Part shown: positions 1-27,344 of the stretch, one piece after another | Layout: each line of letters begins with the position of its first letter | Position numbering within the stretch: position 1 is the first letter of the stretch | Source: Lagopus muta | Taxonomy: Eukaryota; Chordata; Aves; Galliformes; Phasianidae | Assembly: GCF_023343835.1 (NCBI RefSeq) | Contig: NC_064437.1 | Location: 50,294,972-50,358,971, forward strand | Reading direction: 5' to 3' | Length of the DNA: 64,000 bases | Notes under the pieces: model-generated | What the model was told of the DNA's origin: nothing | Databases searched by the model: none | The model's input: only the letters and a program-made list of their open reading frames with translations | Position numbers and translations under genes: made by a program

Positions 1-885
1 CTTTGTTAGTGTAAGATGACATACAGTACAGTCCTGACACTTGCATATGTATTTTGCAGCTGGGTACAAAGATCTAAAAGAATGTGTGAACCAGATAGCT
101 CTGTACTGGGAAATGCAGCATTGTGTAGTATGTTATGGTTGCCAGCCAATTAGCATATGTCACACAGATACTTTTATCAATTGTAATAAATCCTCTTTTG
201 TGAGTTTAAGTTTTATTATGGCTCGTCTCAACTGTCATAATATAGTCAGGAAATATAGGTCCTCTTTTCACTGGCATGTGATGCATGAACCTCAGAATTC
301 TACAGACTGCGCAGCTGTTGGTTAAACTGCTTTCTTTTGACTGTTCACCATTGCTGTAACCTACCATAAAGCAATTGCAAACCATGTCATTTTGTTAATC
401 TGAATTACAAGTGTTAAAGGTCTTTTTGTTTTTCCCTGAAGTTGTGAATTAAATATATCTAATTTATTTTTATTTAATGAGTCCCTTTTTCCTTCATCCA
501 GCACTTAGGTTCCACCCCATTCTCTGAAGCTTCAAAGTGACAGGCTTTAACAAATGTTCAGTGTTTTACATTGAGAAGAGGAAAATTATACCTATCATAT
601 CTGAAATTACTGGTTGATTATCTTCTTCCTACTAGGAGTATCACGTATCAGTTCATTATTTGTGAGTGCTGGAATTTGTGTATATTTTTTACTATATTGC
701 TGCCATCTTCTCTCAGAAAATGTTTGATGAGAGCATGTAAATATATCCATATCAAGGAATTTGATTTCTTTCCATAGATTAGTTTATATAAATAGTTCTT
801 CAAGTTGTATTAGTTTGGATTTTAGTAGGCTTTATGTTTAACACTGTTTAGTATTTGTGGGGGTTAAGGAGTCTATCACCTGACT

Positions 886-1370
886 TCAAATAAACGTGCC
901 AATTATCCACAGTTCAGTGGCATGGAGTTCTTTTAAGTGGTAATCAAATCCTTCCAGCAGTAAACGAAAGTCACGGCTCGGATATGTCCTTTCAGTTTGA
1001 TGAACAATCACAAGGTCCAGCAGAGTCAAGTTTAATATGTCTTTACAAGGCACATCAACAAGTCCTTTCCAAAGGATCACTGCCATCTTAACACAGACTA
1101 CAAGAACTTCTCTGACTTGATATCCCAAAAGCAAATGAAAAGAATGAAATTATCAAAGAACTTCAGACATAGCTTTCCTGAAACGTAGAGAAACTTTTTC
1201 TGAGAGTTTTTCTGCTAATCTTTTTAGAATCTTTGTTGCAAGCAATTTCCCACGTGAGAAGAGATGGCTAGGATTTAGGGCCTGTCAGTTCCAAAATTAA
1301 TGGTGACCAATACTGACTTTTTCAAAAATTTAAATTCTTTATCAATTGTTGAAAATTGGCATCAGGTAGG
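886..1370 (-). pseudogene. Unidentified minus-strand protein-like block (broken reading frame)
   Basis: Read on the minus strand, 1134-886 is open and ends in TGA. Its last third reads ERTYPSRDFRLLLEGFDYHL and then KELHATELWIIGTFI, which has the composition of a folded protein, and it carries CpGs unlike the AT-rich flanks. The same frame upstream (about 1270-1150) gives a basic helix-like stretch (RGKLLATKILKRLAEKLSEK) before a tandem TGA TAA. Further upstream another frame gives LKKSVLVTINFGTDRP. A readable protein with in-frame stops and frame changes suggests a decayed gene or retrocopy. I do not recognise the family. A real terminal exon with its acceptor near 1120-1130 is the alternative. 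Confidence 0.35.
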
Positions 1371-3289
1371 AAAAGCTGAATAGATAGGGACACTATTGTG
1401 ATCACCAAACAGGAGGCTTACAAAAAAATATTAAAAACTCTTTCCTTTATTAAAGGAATAGCAGAACAGAAATTTTTTCACTTGCTGTTCTCTGTTGAAA
1501 TAGAGTTTTCTCTAGCTTGGTTTCTGTGAAATCAAGTCACAAAAGGTCTAGAATAAACCAAACCCTTACGTTACTTACCACAGTGACTTTCGGTTGAATT
1601 TCCATGTGGCTGTTGTTTATGACTGTCAGACTTACTTATTTCATCATCATACTAGCTGCTCAGCTTTTAAAAAATGTTTAAATTGTGATTCTGCAAATAA
1701 TGGAATGTCTTGAGTAGCAGACGATTCTTAACCTTGTAGTTCTTAACAGGATTGTCATCTCCTGCCAATAGTTAGTACACTTTCTCTTGTCTAAGGTAGA
1801 ATATAATCTCCATCTTCAGCACAGTATAGATGCCATGATTGAGATACCGTATGCTGCATTTGAAGAATTCCAGTGACAGCAGCATGTTTCAGATTCCCTG
1901 TGAAAACCAGGCTAAGTAAGGTTATTTAGATTCTCATTCAAATAATCTGGGAGATGCTTATCTTAGGACTTTTGTTTCAGACTTTTTATTATCTTTGATA
2001 TTGAGGCTTAACGGGCTCATCTTCTTTAGACCTTTGACTTGCTTCATCCCTATACCCAGTATCTACATTTATTTGCTTTGCTTCACTAATTTGTAGGAAT
2101 CATGCACTCAGAATCTCCTGATTATTATTATTAGGAAGAAGGCACCTCCTTTATTAATGAACAGGAAAGTTCTAATTTTCAGCAATGTTAATTACTGCGA
2201 TTTTGGCAATATTTCATTTTCTAGGCTATCTTCTCTTAAAATCTCTTGCCTAAAATGTCTCCACACAGTCCTGTGTTTGAAGTATTGCTCACTTTTTTAT
2301 GGGGAGTACAGTGCGCATTACTATTAATTAATGAGCCTTCTCCATCATGATTTATGCTACATAGTATACTCTTTCTCTTTTTTCATCAGTTTAGAACCAG
2401 ACCTTTTAGTGGTTGACTTGTTTCTGCTTGCTGGAGAATAACAAGATGAATTAATGACTTGATGCTGAAAGTGCCTGGTTCAGAAAGGCAAGCTCATTTC
2501 ATCCTACCTTTCTCCTGAAGACTATATCAAAATTTGTAGTCATCAGTGCTATTGGGTGTTGCTTGTTTTTTGTTTCTTTTTCCAATTCAAATGGCTTTGC
2601 GTGTTCTGGAGCCATTTCTGGGGGGCAATCTTCAGTCCTACTAAAGTATCAAGAAAGTAAAATTATAGTAACTAGTATTTGAAGGTGGGCTAGATTGTTT
2701 TTGGAGGGTATTGAGTTATGTTGTTTGACCAACTAATGAAAATGTGTCTGCACATTTATACAAACTCAAATGGTGTGGTCTGTTTGTAAGTAGTTCAGGT
2801 CTCAGGCTTCTATTTGTGCCCTAGTGTATGTTTTTGCAGTGCATTATGTCTTGTAGCTACATCTGTTCAAAAACTATGACTTAGGGAAAGTGAAGTTGCT
2901 TCATCTGTGACTGATTGCCACTTGTGTCGCTTGGTTGACCTCAGGGCATCAAGCACCCTGCTATCCAGCTGCACGTGAAATGCAATGTGATTTTTTTCTG
3001 AATATTAGTTACAAAAAGTATATAGAAAAGTAAAGGGATCTTGTTGGTACAAAACATCGCACTCAGTATTCTGTAGTGGATTTCTTACCCTGTGGATGCG
3101 TTAGGAAACGTGCTAAAATCAATTGAGTGCAGTAATTTAACAAATTACAAAAATTCTGTGACATAAGGTGAGTTCTGTGATTACAAGTTCCTTCATCTGT
3201 ATGCCAGTGCTAAATACTTCACACCTTTGGTTTAAGAAGAAATGCACTCATGTCCTAAGGGTTGAACTGAGCTTTTGTGCATCTCTGTT

Positions 3290-3402
3290 TGGAGGTTCCT
3301 GTCTGCAGAGGGCCATGCTTCACTCCCTGGACATAGAAGGGGGGTTGAAATTAGATGAAATTACATGGTCCTTTTCAACCCAGGCCATTCTGTTCTGTGA
3401 CT
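3290..3402 (+). mobile_element. CR1 LINE 3'-end fragment (diverged)
   Basis: The segment reads as a worn copy of the avian CR1 3' end: GGTTGAAATTAGATG, then GTCCTTTTCAACCCAGGCCA, then TTCTGTTCTGTGA. That is the usual GGTCC(C/T)TTCCAACCC module followed by the ATTCTATGA terminus. It is severely 5'-truncated and non-coding. Confidence 0.7.
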
Positions 3403-3600
3403 TGGTTGGCAGCACTTAGGGGCTTTCTGGACTCCTTTTACCAGATCATCAGTGATCTACCATGTATGCAGCACTGCTGGAGCTGTTTCACTTGGGGAGA
3501 GTGCCAGGAACCACGCTGAGCCATGCAACCAAAACTATGAAGTTCATGCCTTTCAGTCAGTGTCTGAAACCACTTTGGAAAAACCTGTGCCTACACAGAC

Positions 3601-3651
3601 TCAGCTGACATGTAATATCATTGCATTATCAGAGTCAGCTGACGTGTAATA
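3601..3651. repeat. Imperfect direct repeat, 34-bp period
   Basis: TCAGCTGACATGTAATA at 3601 recurs as TCAGCTGACGTGTAATA at 3635 with one mismatch (A to G). The second copy creates a TGACGT half-CRE. It is probably a local duplication in the intron. Confidence 0.6.
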
Positions 3652-4375
3652 ACTCTTCTGGGCATTCTAAGGCAGATAAGTGCAGACTGAGCATATTAGG
3701 TGACATTTGTTTAAAACAAACAACAAAACCCAACAAGATTGTCCTTAAAGACTGTCATATTAGAGCTTACCAGCTCACTTTAGTGGTGCTATTAGTTCGT
3801 TAGGTAAGTGATGAAAGAAATTAGTGTTTCAGTAGAAAACATACTGCAGTTGCAGCAATCCATTTATTTTTTTTAGTCCATTTGCTGATGAGTTGCAGCT
3901 CTCGTTTCACTTTAAGTAATAATAAACAGAGCATAGATATTATTTCCATCCTGAATGTTATAATGCATTAATAATAGCAGATGTATTTGTTCTTGTCAGC
4001 TCCAGTTACGTTTTCTTAATAATGGCAGTAAAATCTATAGGATGCAATTAATCATTTGAAAGCAACAGTAGTGCAGCACCTTCTGTAGTTTCCATTTCAT
4101 TGGATTTTAAATTCAGATTGTTGCTCTGAGTTTGTCATGGCCATGACTCTGTTTTCTTTTTTTCATGATAATATTCAAGTATTAAGTATTTTCTGTAATT
4201 TCTGTCCAAAGGCAAACATCACTGCTTTGAACCAGTGTAGAGTTTCTGTGAACTTTTCTCTTACAAAGACATTGCAGAGCTGGCTATCGCTTTGAGGAAC
4301 AAGAAGTGTAAAGCAATTAGTGCTTTAAAATAATACTCCTTCATCTTTGATACATGAAGTAGTTAGCTTAGTTAG

Positions 4376-17887
<13,512 letters not shown>

Positions 17888-18663
17888 ACCAAAGGGCCAA
17901 ATCTCATTGTGATGAATCCTGCACTATTTGTTTACCCATCGACAGATTGCACAATGAATGGATGTGCCTGGATTAGGGGGACACAACCAGATTTTCAGCA
18001 TGCAAATAAGGACATTGTCTTTCTTAAAATTGTCAACTGCATCTTTGTTGTTTCTATTAGAGCAAGCCAAGTGCCATTCTGCTACTGAAATGTGCATAAG
18101 ATATTTGTGAATTTTATGTGTGCTGCAAGTCATAGCCAAAATCATGAAGTGTACAGTCAAGATTCAAAACCTCTGTAATATTTTTGCTTGCGTGTTAGAA
18201 AATCCTTCTGGTCCTCGTATTGATCACACTAGCAAAATGGCAGAGTGCTCATTCCATGTGGTGTTGCAGTTTCACATGCTTACTATTTTACTGAATATCG
18301 TTGTTTAAATCATAGAGTACTGTACAAATAGGTAAGGATTATACTTTGAAAATATTTTGTATAGAAAATATATTTAGAGAAGTGGTTGTTGGGCCACTAC
18401 CTTTTTCTCAATAAGCTTCTTATGGGTCCAGGTATAGCTCACTCATGAGTGTGCAATGGTCCTTTTGCAGTGTACCTTTAACAAAAGTGTAGAACATGAT
18501 AATTCGAAAAAGGAATTTTAAATAGTCTAAATAGATTCTACCAGTATTGCTTAAAAGCATTGCAGCTTTCATGATTGCACTTTTTTGTGGCTACCCTAAA
18601 GGTTGGAATTCGGGATAGGGCTTTTCTTTGGAAAATGGCTTCTAGTCAGATAACATTTCTTTT

Positions 18664-18669
18664 AATAAA
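18664..18669 (+). terminator. PCGF5: Proximal poly(A) signal candidate AATAAA
   Basis: First canonical AATAAA after the PCGF5 stop codon, 777 bases downstream, followed within about 60-120 bases by a GT-rich patch. It would give the shortest 3' UTR. Confidence 0.5.
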
Positions 18670-19593
18670 ATCTTTATAGAAATGAAGTTAAAATCATCTG
18701 TCTATGAAATAAATTTCATCGTGAGGTTACAGTCAAGGCAGAATCTATATGTAGTTACTGCATTTTGTGGTAAGCACTTCCTTTTAAGATTGGGTAAAGG
18801 TTTATAATAAGCTTAAGAAAAAAATAACATATAGCTACACATCTCTCTTGAGAGCATCTGGAGTGTAGAATTCATTGTAGAAATGTTTCACTAGTTGAAG
18901 TCTCATCGTACAATTATTTCCATAGAATTAGAGGCAATACAATACTGAAGATGAGCAGTCTGACCAAAATAATTCTTCAGGTCATTGTTTTTTTCCTGAG
19001 ACCTGATAGTGCTGGATAAAAGAGTGATTGTTGCCTTAGGTACTGCAAGTGTAATCATTCTGGTATAGAATGTTTATTGAGGTTTCTGGTAATGTTGCAG
19101 GGGGCATAATAATGCGCATGTTTTCTGTAGTCTTCCGTTGTCTTGCTCTGCTTACAAGTCAAATGAGTTTTTTACTTCAAAAGCTGTGGAGATAACTGTA
19201 GTTCAGCACCTTTTATATAATTCTTTTTAGTGCACACCCACTAGTATTGTAGATAGCTATTTATGTCCTTAAGCCTTCTGCATACATCAGAAAGGAACCA
19301 AATTAGTGTTTCAGAAACTACTCTAATCATACTTGGGTAGGACAAAGTGAAAATTCGGTCTTGTCTACCATGGGATCAAGTATAAAAGGTGGAAACACAG
19401 CTGTAACTTCTTTGTAAATGTGTATTCACGTATGTTGTGATGTTTCTGTAGGAGAAACACACATGTTGTGGATTAAATTTGAGCCTTTTAGTACTTGCAG
19501 GAGTTCTAACATTGATGACTTGAAGAATCCCTGTATTGTTGGGTTAAGTCCCACCACTGCACTCCGAAGCCCATACGTCATGCCGAAATAGCG

Positions 19594-19995
19594 ATGCTGT
19601 CAGTAGCAGTCTGTTTAGGAAACCTGCCATTGCAGGTCAAGGTTGCACATATTGTGCAGATGCCAGTGAACCTGGGGAAGCAAAACGTTAAGGAAGCTGC
19701 TGCTCTGTTCTGCAGGCATAACGTGCCGACTGGCATGGGCGTTCTTTTGCCCATGCTGTTGTGGGAACAAGTGCACCTGTGGGCTGCAGGAAGTGGTCAT
19801 CTTTTTGCCCACCTGAGCTGTGAGGTGCTGCTTCACAGAAACAGCCACACTCTCTGCGTTGGGAGGGCCCTGCTCATCTGTGTACGTGGAGCAGCTTGTC
19901 AGATCAGAGCATTCATTCTAAGTGCAAGTCATTGCTATCTTTGTTATATACAATTGTTTTGTATGGTAGAAATAGATATTATTTGTAAATATTGA
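19594..19995 (+). other. GC-richer ORF island in the presumed PCGF5 3' UTR (133-codon ATG ORF, function unknown)
   Basis: A 133-codon ATG ORF lies 1.7 kb after the PCGF5 stop, in sequence clearly richer in GC and CpG than its surroundings (about 19540-19900). Its translation has many Cys, His and Leu residues and resembles no family I know. An overlapping 77-codon frame is open on the minus strand (19848-19615). The island may be an old insertion, a decayed coding fragment or a conserved 3' UTR element. I do not call it a gene. Confidence 0.25.
19984..19991 (+). promoter_or_regulatory. PCGF5: Pumilio-type 3' UTR motif TGTAAATA
   Basis: Exact match to the PUM consensus TGTANATA on the transcript strand; a second exact copy is at 25767-25774. 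The motif is short and will occur by chance in AT-rich sequence. It is meaningful only if the 3' UTR extends this far. Confidence 0.3.
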
Positions 19996-20978
19996 CATGC
20001 ACATGCAAATGACACCTTACGATTTTTATATACTTCATGTGTTTTTATACCAGAATTTTCACTGTAGATTCACTTAACATAAAATGCCTGTTTTGTTTTA
20101 TTACAAAACTAGCATTAGGACTCTTAAGCATAATTTCTGCTTGATCTGGAGGACCCTTTTTTCTCAACTTTTGCTGGTTTGACAAATTTGAACAGATTTG
20201 GTGGGGGGGAAAAAAAAAAAAACAGCACATCAATTTTAATCCATTTTTAGTTACCTTACATAGAAGTCTGCATCCAGCTAACGGGACCCTCAAAATCTAG
20301 TCTACTTCATAGTGGCTTTTAAATGACATCCCAACAGAGGATTTGACTGTCTGATGACTTTCTGTAGTCACAGTTCAGAGAACTGTGAGTTTGTCTTGAT
20401 CAGAATTGGATACTGGCAATTCATGGTATTTTCTTGATGAAACTTTAAGCTAGATTACAGAAGGCAAATCTTCATTTTAAGCATGGAAATCATAGACATA
20501 CATGATTCAGTGTTCCCAGCTAAGAATTATGCCTTTAAATGCTTTTAAATGTGTATAGTCTAGACAACTACCTACAATTAATGCATTTCTGATTTAATGG
20601 CAAAACTCTTGAGTGCTGTTCTAGTTTAATAGTTTTTGTACCAGCAAAACACCAGTGAAATACGTATCTTAACTGGGCAGCTTGTTTAACACAGGCATTG
20701 ACTTTCTTAGAGGAATTTTTTCTCTTCTCTGTAGTACATATGTGCCATGTATCTACATATAGGCATATTTGATTCCTTTGTGCCAATTAAAGATATCTGA
20801 ACAGCATAGGAAGATTGCACATACAGGTTCCTATGTGCCAAAGGTAGAGTAAGTGGAATAAGCATTTCATTAAAGCTAAACCTATTCCATCACTGAGATG
20901 ATTACTGTGTACAGTCACACTTGCTGAACTTTTTCATACTGCCAGAACCTAGCTGCAGAGGAATAAGACCAAAAAGAA

Positions 20979-20992
20979 ATATATATATATAT
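20979..20992. repeat. (AT)n microsatellite
   Basis: Seven AT dinucleotide units in the presumed 3' UTR. Confidence 0.85.
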
Positions 20993-23900
20993 CCACTCTA
21001 CTGCCTAACCTTGCTATCTCTTATTTAGCACATTTGGTGCTTTTTTTTTCCCTGAAATTGAAAACATTTATCTGCTTTTCACTCTGGGGTAACTTATTAA
21101 TGAACGTTTGAAGCAGTTTTTCATTGGACATTAATGTATGCTGCATTTGTTCAGCAACAAACTGTAAGGTAAAATTTACAGGTGAGGTCCTATAAGATCT
21201 CCAACAGTAGGGAATTCAGTAATCTAGAAATGCATCTTCCATTGTGCATTAATACACTGCATGTAGTTGAGAGCGTAGTGCTATAAAAGACATTTATTTG
21301 GATAAAATACTAAATAAGATTGCTGTAATTTTCTTAAGTGACTCATCACTATGTAGTTACTGCTCACGAGTGTTTCTGGGACTTGGGTCCTAGCAGTATG
21401 CAATGAGTATTGTGCATACTTAGCTAGCTTGCAGCTATTATGCAAAGAAAAGCTCTAAAAAGTATTATTTTGACTTTACTGCAAATATTATATAAAGTGC
21501 CTGATTATTAATACAGAATATCTTTTAAACTCATTATTTGTATTTGGCAGGGTAATCTTTGCTTCTCTATCTTATCGGTGGTCTTAGTATTTTCAAATAT
21601 TTCAAAAAATATTTCATAATCACTCTGTATTGAGAAGCCTTCTTTCACATGAAACAAGCAGAAAAATAAGTGTTATTATTTTCAATTTCAAATTGTCTAT
21701 CTCAGTAGAAACTGTGTGAAAAGAATACTTTCATATTGAAATTATTTCATTTTCTCTATGAGGTGACCTTGAATTCTGAATCTTTTTTTCTCCTAGGCTC
21801 CAAAGATGTGATTGTACTTCTCTCTTCTGCAGTTATCAAAAGCAGTTCCAGTATATCTATAGGTGGAAAGAGACTGATCGCATTCCCTTTAGGCATAAAG
21901 GTAGACTTTTCTCCACTGCAGACAAAGCAATGGTCCAGAGTTTCCATCTCTTCCCTTCTATGTGCAATTGTTAGGCATGACTTTGTTAGAGAAGAAAGGA
22001 ATTTCTCCTCCTCTGCTGCTTTCTGAAATAACAAAAGGTACCATTGTTTATAGTCCTTTCACTGAACCAGTCTCTGAATTGTGTTGTTCCTTTCGTTTGC
22101 AACAGAAGGAATAGCCTCCAGCTCTGCCAGGTATTATGTCTGATGGAAATTCTGCAGAACAGGTAATTGTTCAAAACCAGTCTTACATAGCAAAACAAAC
22201 AGGCTGAGGGGCTACATAAATTACTGGTCAAATACATAGCATAATCATACTTGTCTATATTTGCTTAGAAGAGGTAAGAATGAAATATGTTCAAGGAAGT
22301 GAATAGTTGCAGAGGAATAATGTGCTAATTCATCTGTCCTCGCAGAGGGGCATTCACATAGGTACAGCCCCTAATAATTTGGAAGAACATTTGAAGTGTC
22401 CTTTCACAGTTATATTCTGCAAGTCTTCTGGTCTTCCTGTGTAATAATCATTTAATAAATAAAACTGAGGAGAATGGAGATTCTCAGAAGAACTTGGAAC
22501 CTTCTTGGAAAAGAGTTTGCAGATGAAAGCAAAGCAAAACAATCCTAGAGTATGTGACAGAGACCTCCTTTTGCAGTACAGATACCAAAATGCTGACTGT
22601 TAGGATAGAAGGTTTATGGGCATGCTTTAATCAAGTCAAAAAAAAGCTCCAGAGCATCCGTTTCCTAGCTCTGGGAAGCAGTTGGTGACACTCTGGAACA
22701 CCATTGTATGTCTTAGAACAAGGTGCCAAGAATCAGGTGCCACCATGATGAGAAAACAAGTGCTTAATGCCAAAGAAATTCACGTTTTCTTTTGGGATTA
22801 AGTTAGTCTCTGCTGGATTTTGGTGAGTTTTTCACAGTTCTGCGCTTTGAATCCTTCATAGCCAGTCTGAACAAGGTCATGCTTCCATGTGGTGTTCAGC
22901 TAGAGATACCTGTTTGAAGAAGGATTGCCATCTACTGGAGCGTGTTCCAGGATGGATTCCAAGATACGAGCTTTGATCAGCACTAAAGGAAAAGTGAAAA
23001 GGTTCCACCTTCTCACTTACCACCACTTTTATGGCATGTGGGAAATCCAGCCTTCAGACCTCAGTTGAAGCATCCTTTTGTAGGAGTGTCCCCTAGATGA
23101 TTATCTTATAATGGTAGCATTTTTCTTCATGAGCAGATCTACCTGTTGAGTTTTTTTTTTCCCCACTACTATGCTGTCTGTAGATCAGGTAAAAACAGCA
23201 GGTTCCAGAACAGGTCATTTAGTAAGGGATTTCTAATAGGGATCCTTGCAGCCCAGGTATGTGCCATAAATCTTCTGAATTCAGGTGGCTTGCTAATGCA
23301 GCAGTGTAAGGATGTTGTTTCATTCTCTTGTAAGAGATGTAGATCTGTGCAGTGGTGGGATGTGACTGTGGAATGGAAGAGCTCTATAGGCTGGTGGGAA
23401 GGTCCTGGCTACCTGTTTTACTTGTAGGGAACCAGAACCTCCTTCTGTAGGCTCAGGATGGGTGAGGTGTACTGGAACGTCTGCAAGTGTAATCTTCTGC
23501 AGTTACATTAGTTTTAACCAAAGAGAGGCATTGGTTGGAATTTGCATGTTTATCTGAACTATGACACACACTTTTCTTTGAAGTAAATTTTGCATGTATT
23601 TTTATCAAATACTTCTGACAGGGTTACTAATGTGGCAATTGACAGGGTGAGACGGATAGGAGCAGTTACTGTGCATTTTTCATAAGAGTGAGTGGAAGAC
23701 AATTGCTGTACCATAAACAAAATTGCTGCAATGACACATTTGTGCTGCTAGTTAACATACTGAGATTTGTGCTACAAATGAAGTTGTAATAAAGATGTTT
23801 ATTATCAGAGTGCAAGGCACATATTTTCTGATGGTATTCTACTCCTCAAATTGTGTTTTGTATTATAGCATATTGAGTAAATAGACGTTCTTGCTGTTGT

Positions 23901-26900
23901 CTCATGAATTTTGATGCAGTAAAATGAAACATGCTCCTTTCTTTCTGAAAAATATAACTTACTGATTGATTCAAAATTATTCTTTGCCGTCGGATACTTA
24001 GTTTGTTCATTAAAAAAAAAAAAATTAAAAGAGAAATAAACTATTTTTATGGATAATCTGATTGCCTAGTAGTTTCAAGGGACTTACTTAACATCAAAGG
24101 TAAGCCACCCAGAAACTGGTGTGAGTGAGGCAGTGCCACGTTCTTGCAGTGCAGTGGTGAGAATTAGCCTTGGGGCTGGCAGAGAGGAGCTCCCTGCCTG
24201 GGGATGTGCTGCACCACACACCCAGCAGTCCCAGAACAAAGCAGGCAGCGCAAGTGGGATTAGTGTACAGGTTGAGCTGGCGCACTGCAGGCGGCTCTGT
24301 GGGTATAACTAATGTTGGAAAAGAGGAGTGTGAAGGCTTGTATTACTGATGTGTCAGCTATACCTGGCCTGTGAACTGACAAAATACTTCAGTGTGCTGT
24401 CAGCCCTGTGAACCTTCCGAAGCACAAAATATTCACCAGGCTACTTTGGGGTTTTCTAGCTGTAGTTCAGTGTTATTTTGGAGGGTGGAAAGGGCAGACT
24501 TGGAGGATAATGGGAAGATACTAAGGTTGTTTTACAGATTTTTATACATATTTTTTTAGCAAAAGGCATTGCTGTACTCAATGTGAGACCTTTGGTTAGC
24601 AAGAAGTCAGTTGTTGTGCAGAGCAAGATAGAATAAAGAAATCTCAATACCTTCATTTTCTTTTCCAGGATAATGATTAGCTGCACTGGAAAGTAACAGA
24701 GCAGTTTAATTATTTAGCTGACTCTGAAACATTTTGATCTGAATACTTACTGATAGTCATTTCTCCTCAAATACAAACTTAGAGTAAGCATGAAGCAGTG
24801 TCTCATTTTTATTTTTTTTTCCCTTATTGCAGACTCAACTGTTGAGAGGAAAAAAACTTTTTTTTTTTTTTTTTTTTTTCCTTCATTTTTAATTAATGCA
24901 GATCCGGAATAGTTGGTCCAGGCTGCTGAATAGTGTTAGTCTGAATGGAATTTTTTTGGGATGGGGGCCTAAGTGTCCTTATATAAGCTGTGAGCCAAGT
25001 TACGATAAGAAAGGAGCCTATGGTGAGCAGTAATAATGTCCTAATGCTTCCTTGCGTTTGATCAGTAGCTATCAGTTTTTAATGTTACAGCCCTCACAGT
25101 ACTTAGGAGCTCATAGAACATATTGTGATGTTATGTTGCTAATTTGTTTTAAAATATAAAATGTTTTAAGCTTTTTGTCAAAAGTGGTAACATCATATTA
25201 CAAATAAACCTTTTTGTGGTTGTAAAACTTAGCTTATAAATCATTCAAATTGAAGTGAAAAAACACAGGTCATTGTTAATGACAGTCTATCCTACTATGA
25301 AAAATATATGTATTTTTGTAAAGGAAAAGCACTTGTAGATATTTAATCGGTCCATTATCTATGTTAATGTTTTGGAAAAAAAATACAAAATGCTGCTTAG
25401 AAAATCACTTACATGTTTTATTTTTTGTGCTCAGATGTGTTTTCTGTTGATTTATGGAATGTTTCTTCCGTGTGAAGCTGTATAGTTAGTACAGCTGGGC
25501 TAAATGCATTTCTTACCTTAATGGAATGCAGCGTGTCTGACTATGCCATTACATATTCTGTCCGATCAGAAACCCGACTGCAAAACATAGGTTGGTGGTG
25601 CTGTTCTTCATCTTTGATATTAGCTTCATCCTGCCGTATATCATTACTACTTCATAATGATTATGAAAATGCTAACAATTTTTTTTGTGGTGTTCGTGTT
25701 TAATGGATGTTTTTAGGGTATATTTGGTTATTCATTTGCATTTTATCAAACCTACAAAGATTTATATGTAAATATATTTACATTTACAGATGGTATTTGA
25801 AGTACAGTTCTTCCAGACAATAAAACTTCTCTGGAGGAAGCTACAGCCAGGTACATGCATGGGATATGTTTGCATCACTAAAGTATCTGAGCACCTGTAC
25901 AAATAGTATTTTTCTTAAATTCAGAATAATTAATTTCTTGTAGTGTTGTAAGGACCATTGAAACTTCATCCTTATCTATTTAAATTCTGCATAGTGGATT
26001 TAATGTGTTTTGATTCTGCACAGGGGATTTACATAGTTTAAAAAAGAGAAAGTAAAGCAAGGAATTTTAGTGAAGTACTAGTAGAGAGCAATGAGCGTAT
26101 TGGTTTACGGTTTGTGTATAGTTCACATCTATTTAATTTCAGTGGGATTCTCCAGGATCTTCCCAGTGGTGGAAGCCATCAGAGGAGTTACTTTGCTTGT
26201 CCTTCATTGTAGCTAAGACTTGAAATGGCCCGGATGTCCCTCCTCCTCACTGAGTTTCCTTTCATTCTTGGCTTGTTCAGTATCTAATACTATCTAGTAC
26301 TAGATCCAATGGCCTACGCTAGCAGTAGACTCAGTGGTATGAACTCAGTTGAGTAAAAACTTGTGGAGTTGTGAAATAAGTAGAGACAGCAAACTTTGGT
26401 TGTGCCACCCTCTCATTAAAGTGCATGCTTCACAAAGACCTGTCAGTGATCAGTTTCTAATGTGTTTTACCATTTGAATATTGAATGTTTTATCATTTTT
26501 AGTAATTTATATATATGAATTCACTGGGGGTCAACATCTCAGGTTCTGCAAAGTAGCATTTAAAAACTTCAATCCATGTGAGCAATGAAAGCAATGCAAG
26601 ATTGCAACCTTTTGTTTCTTAAAGAGACAAATAGGTTGGGTTCAAAGGATTTTAGAGCTCTGTAAATTTCACCCAGTAAAATTTAATTCACCAAATGAAT
26701 ATTGTTTAAATCCGTGCTAAAATCCTCAGAAACTGAGTGGTGGTCATTGGGGGAAAAAAAAGAAAAGAGAGGGCTCTAACTGAGTTAGCAGTAGTGAGCA
26801 GTTCTACAGTGCGGTGAAGAGAATGCTGGCATTAAGTTCCATTTTGGCAGAGTGCTGCTGTTCCTCTCAGTTACTCCGCCACGTGGAGTGGCATGTGCCT

Positions 26901-27344
26901 GTTTGAAAGTGCATCTCCACATGTGTTAGCGAGGCTTATTTTAGTGCAGTAGCTTGTGCAAACTGTGTAAATGGACCTTTTGGAATCTTGTGTACTAAAT
27001 ATAATTGATCTGTAATATTTCCGATGATCTACCTACCAATAAGGTTCAGTACCAGCAATGTTAAATCGAGTGCTTCACGCTAATGTCAAGAATGTTCACA
27101 GCACCTTTATAACTGCTGATAACAAATTACAGTTTGGTATGGCTCATGTGCTGCAAGATGCCTCTAGCCCAGTTGGATTAATTCTATGAAAAATATAGAT
27201 GAGCAAGAAGTATAACTAATCTGCTTACTAGCACTGAATTGCTCCTTTCTCAAAGCAATAAATATATCCATGTTGTGACATCTGTTGTGCAGCCTACAAT
27301 AAGAATTGTTTTGTTGCATTGTTTCTATATAATTTATTTTGTGC

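Noticed and set aside
2840..2890. Possible missing PCGF5 RING exon around the GTAGCTACATCTGT sequence
   Set aside because: The few codons resemble the YIC motif by chance; the next residues do not match and there are no fitting splice sites.
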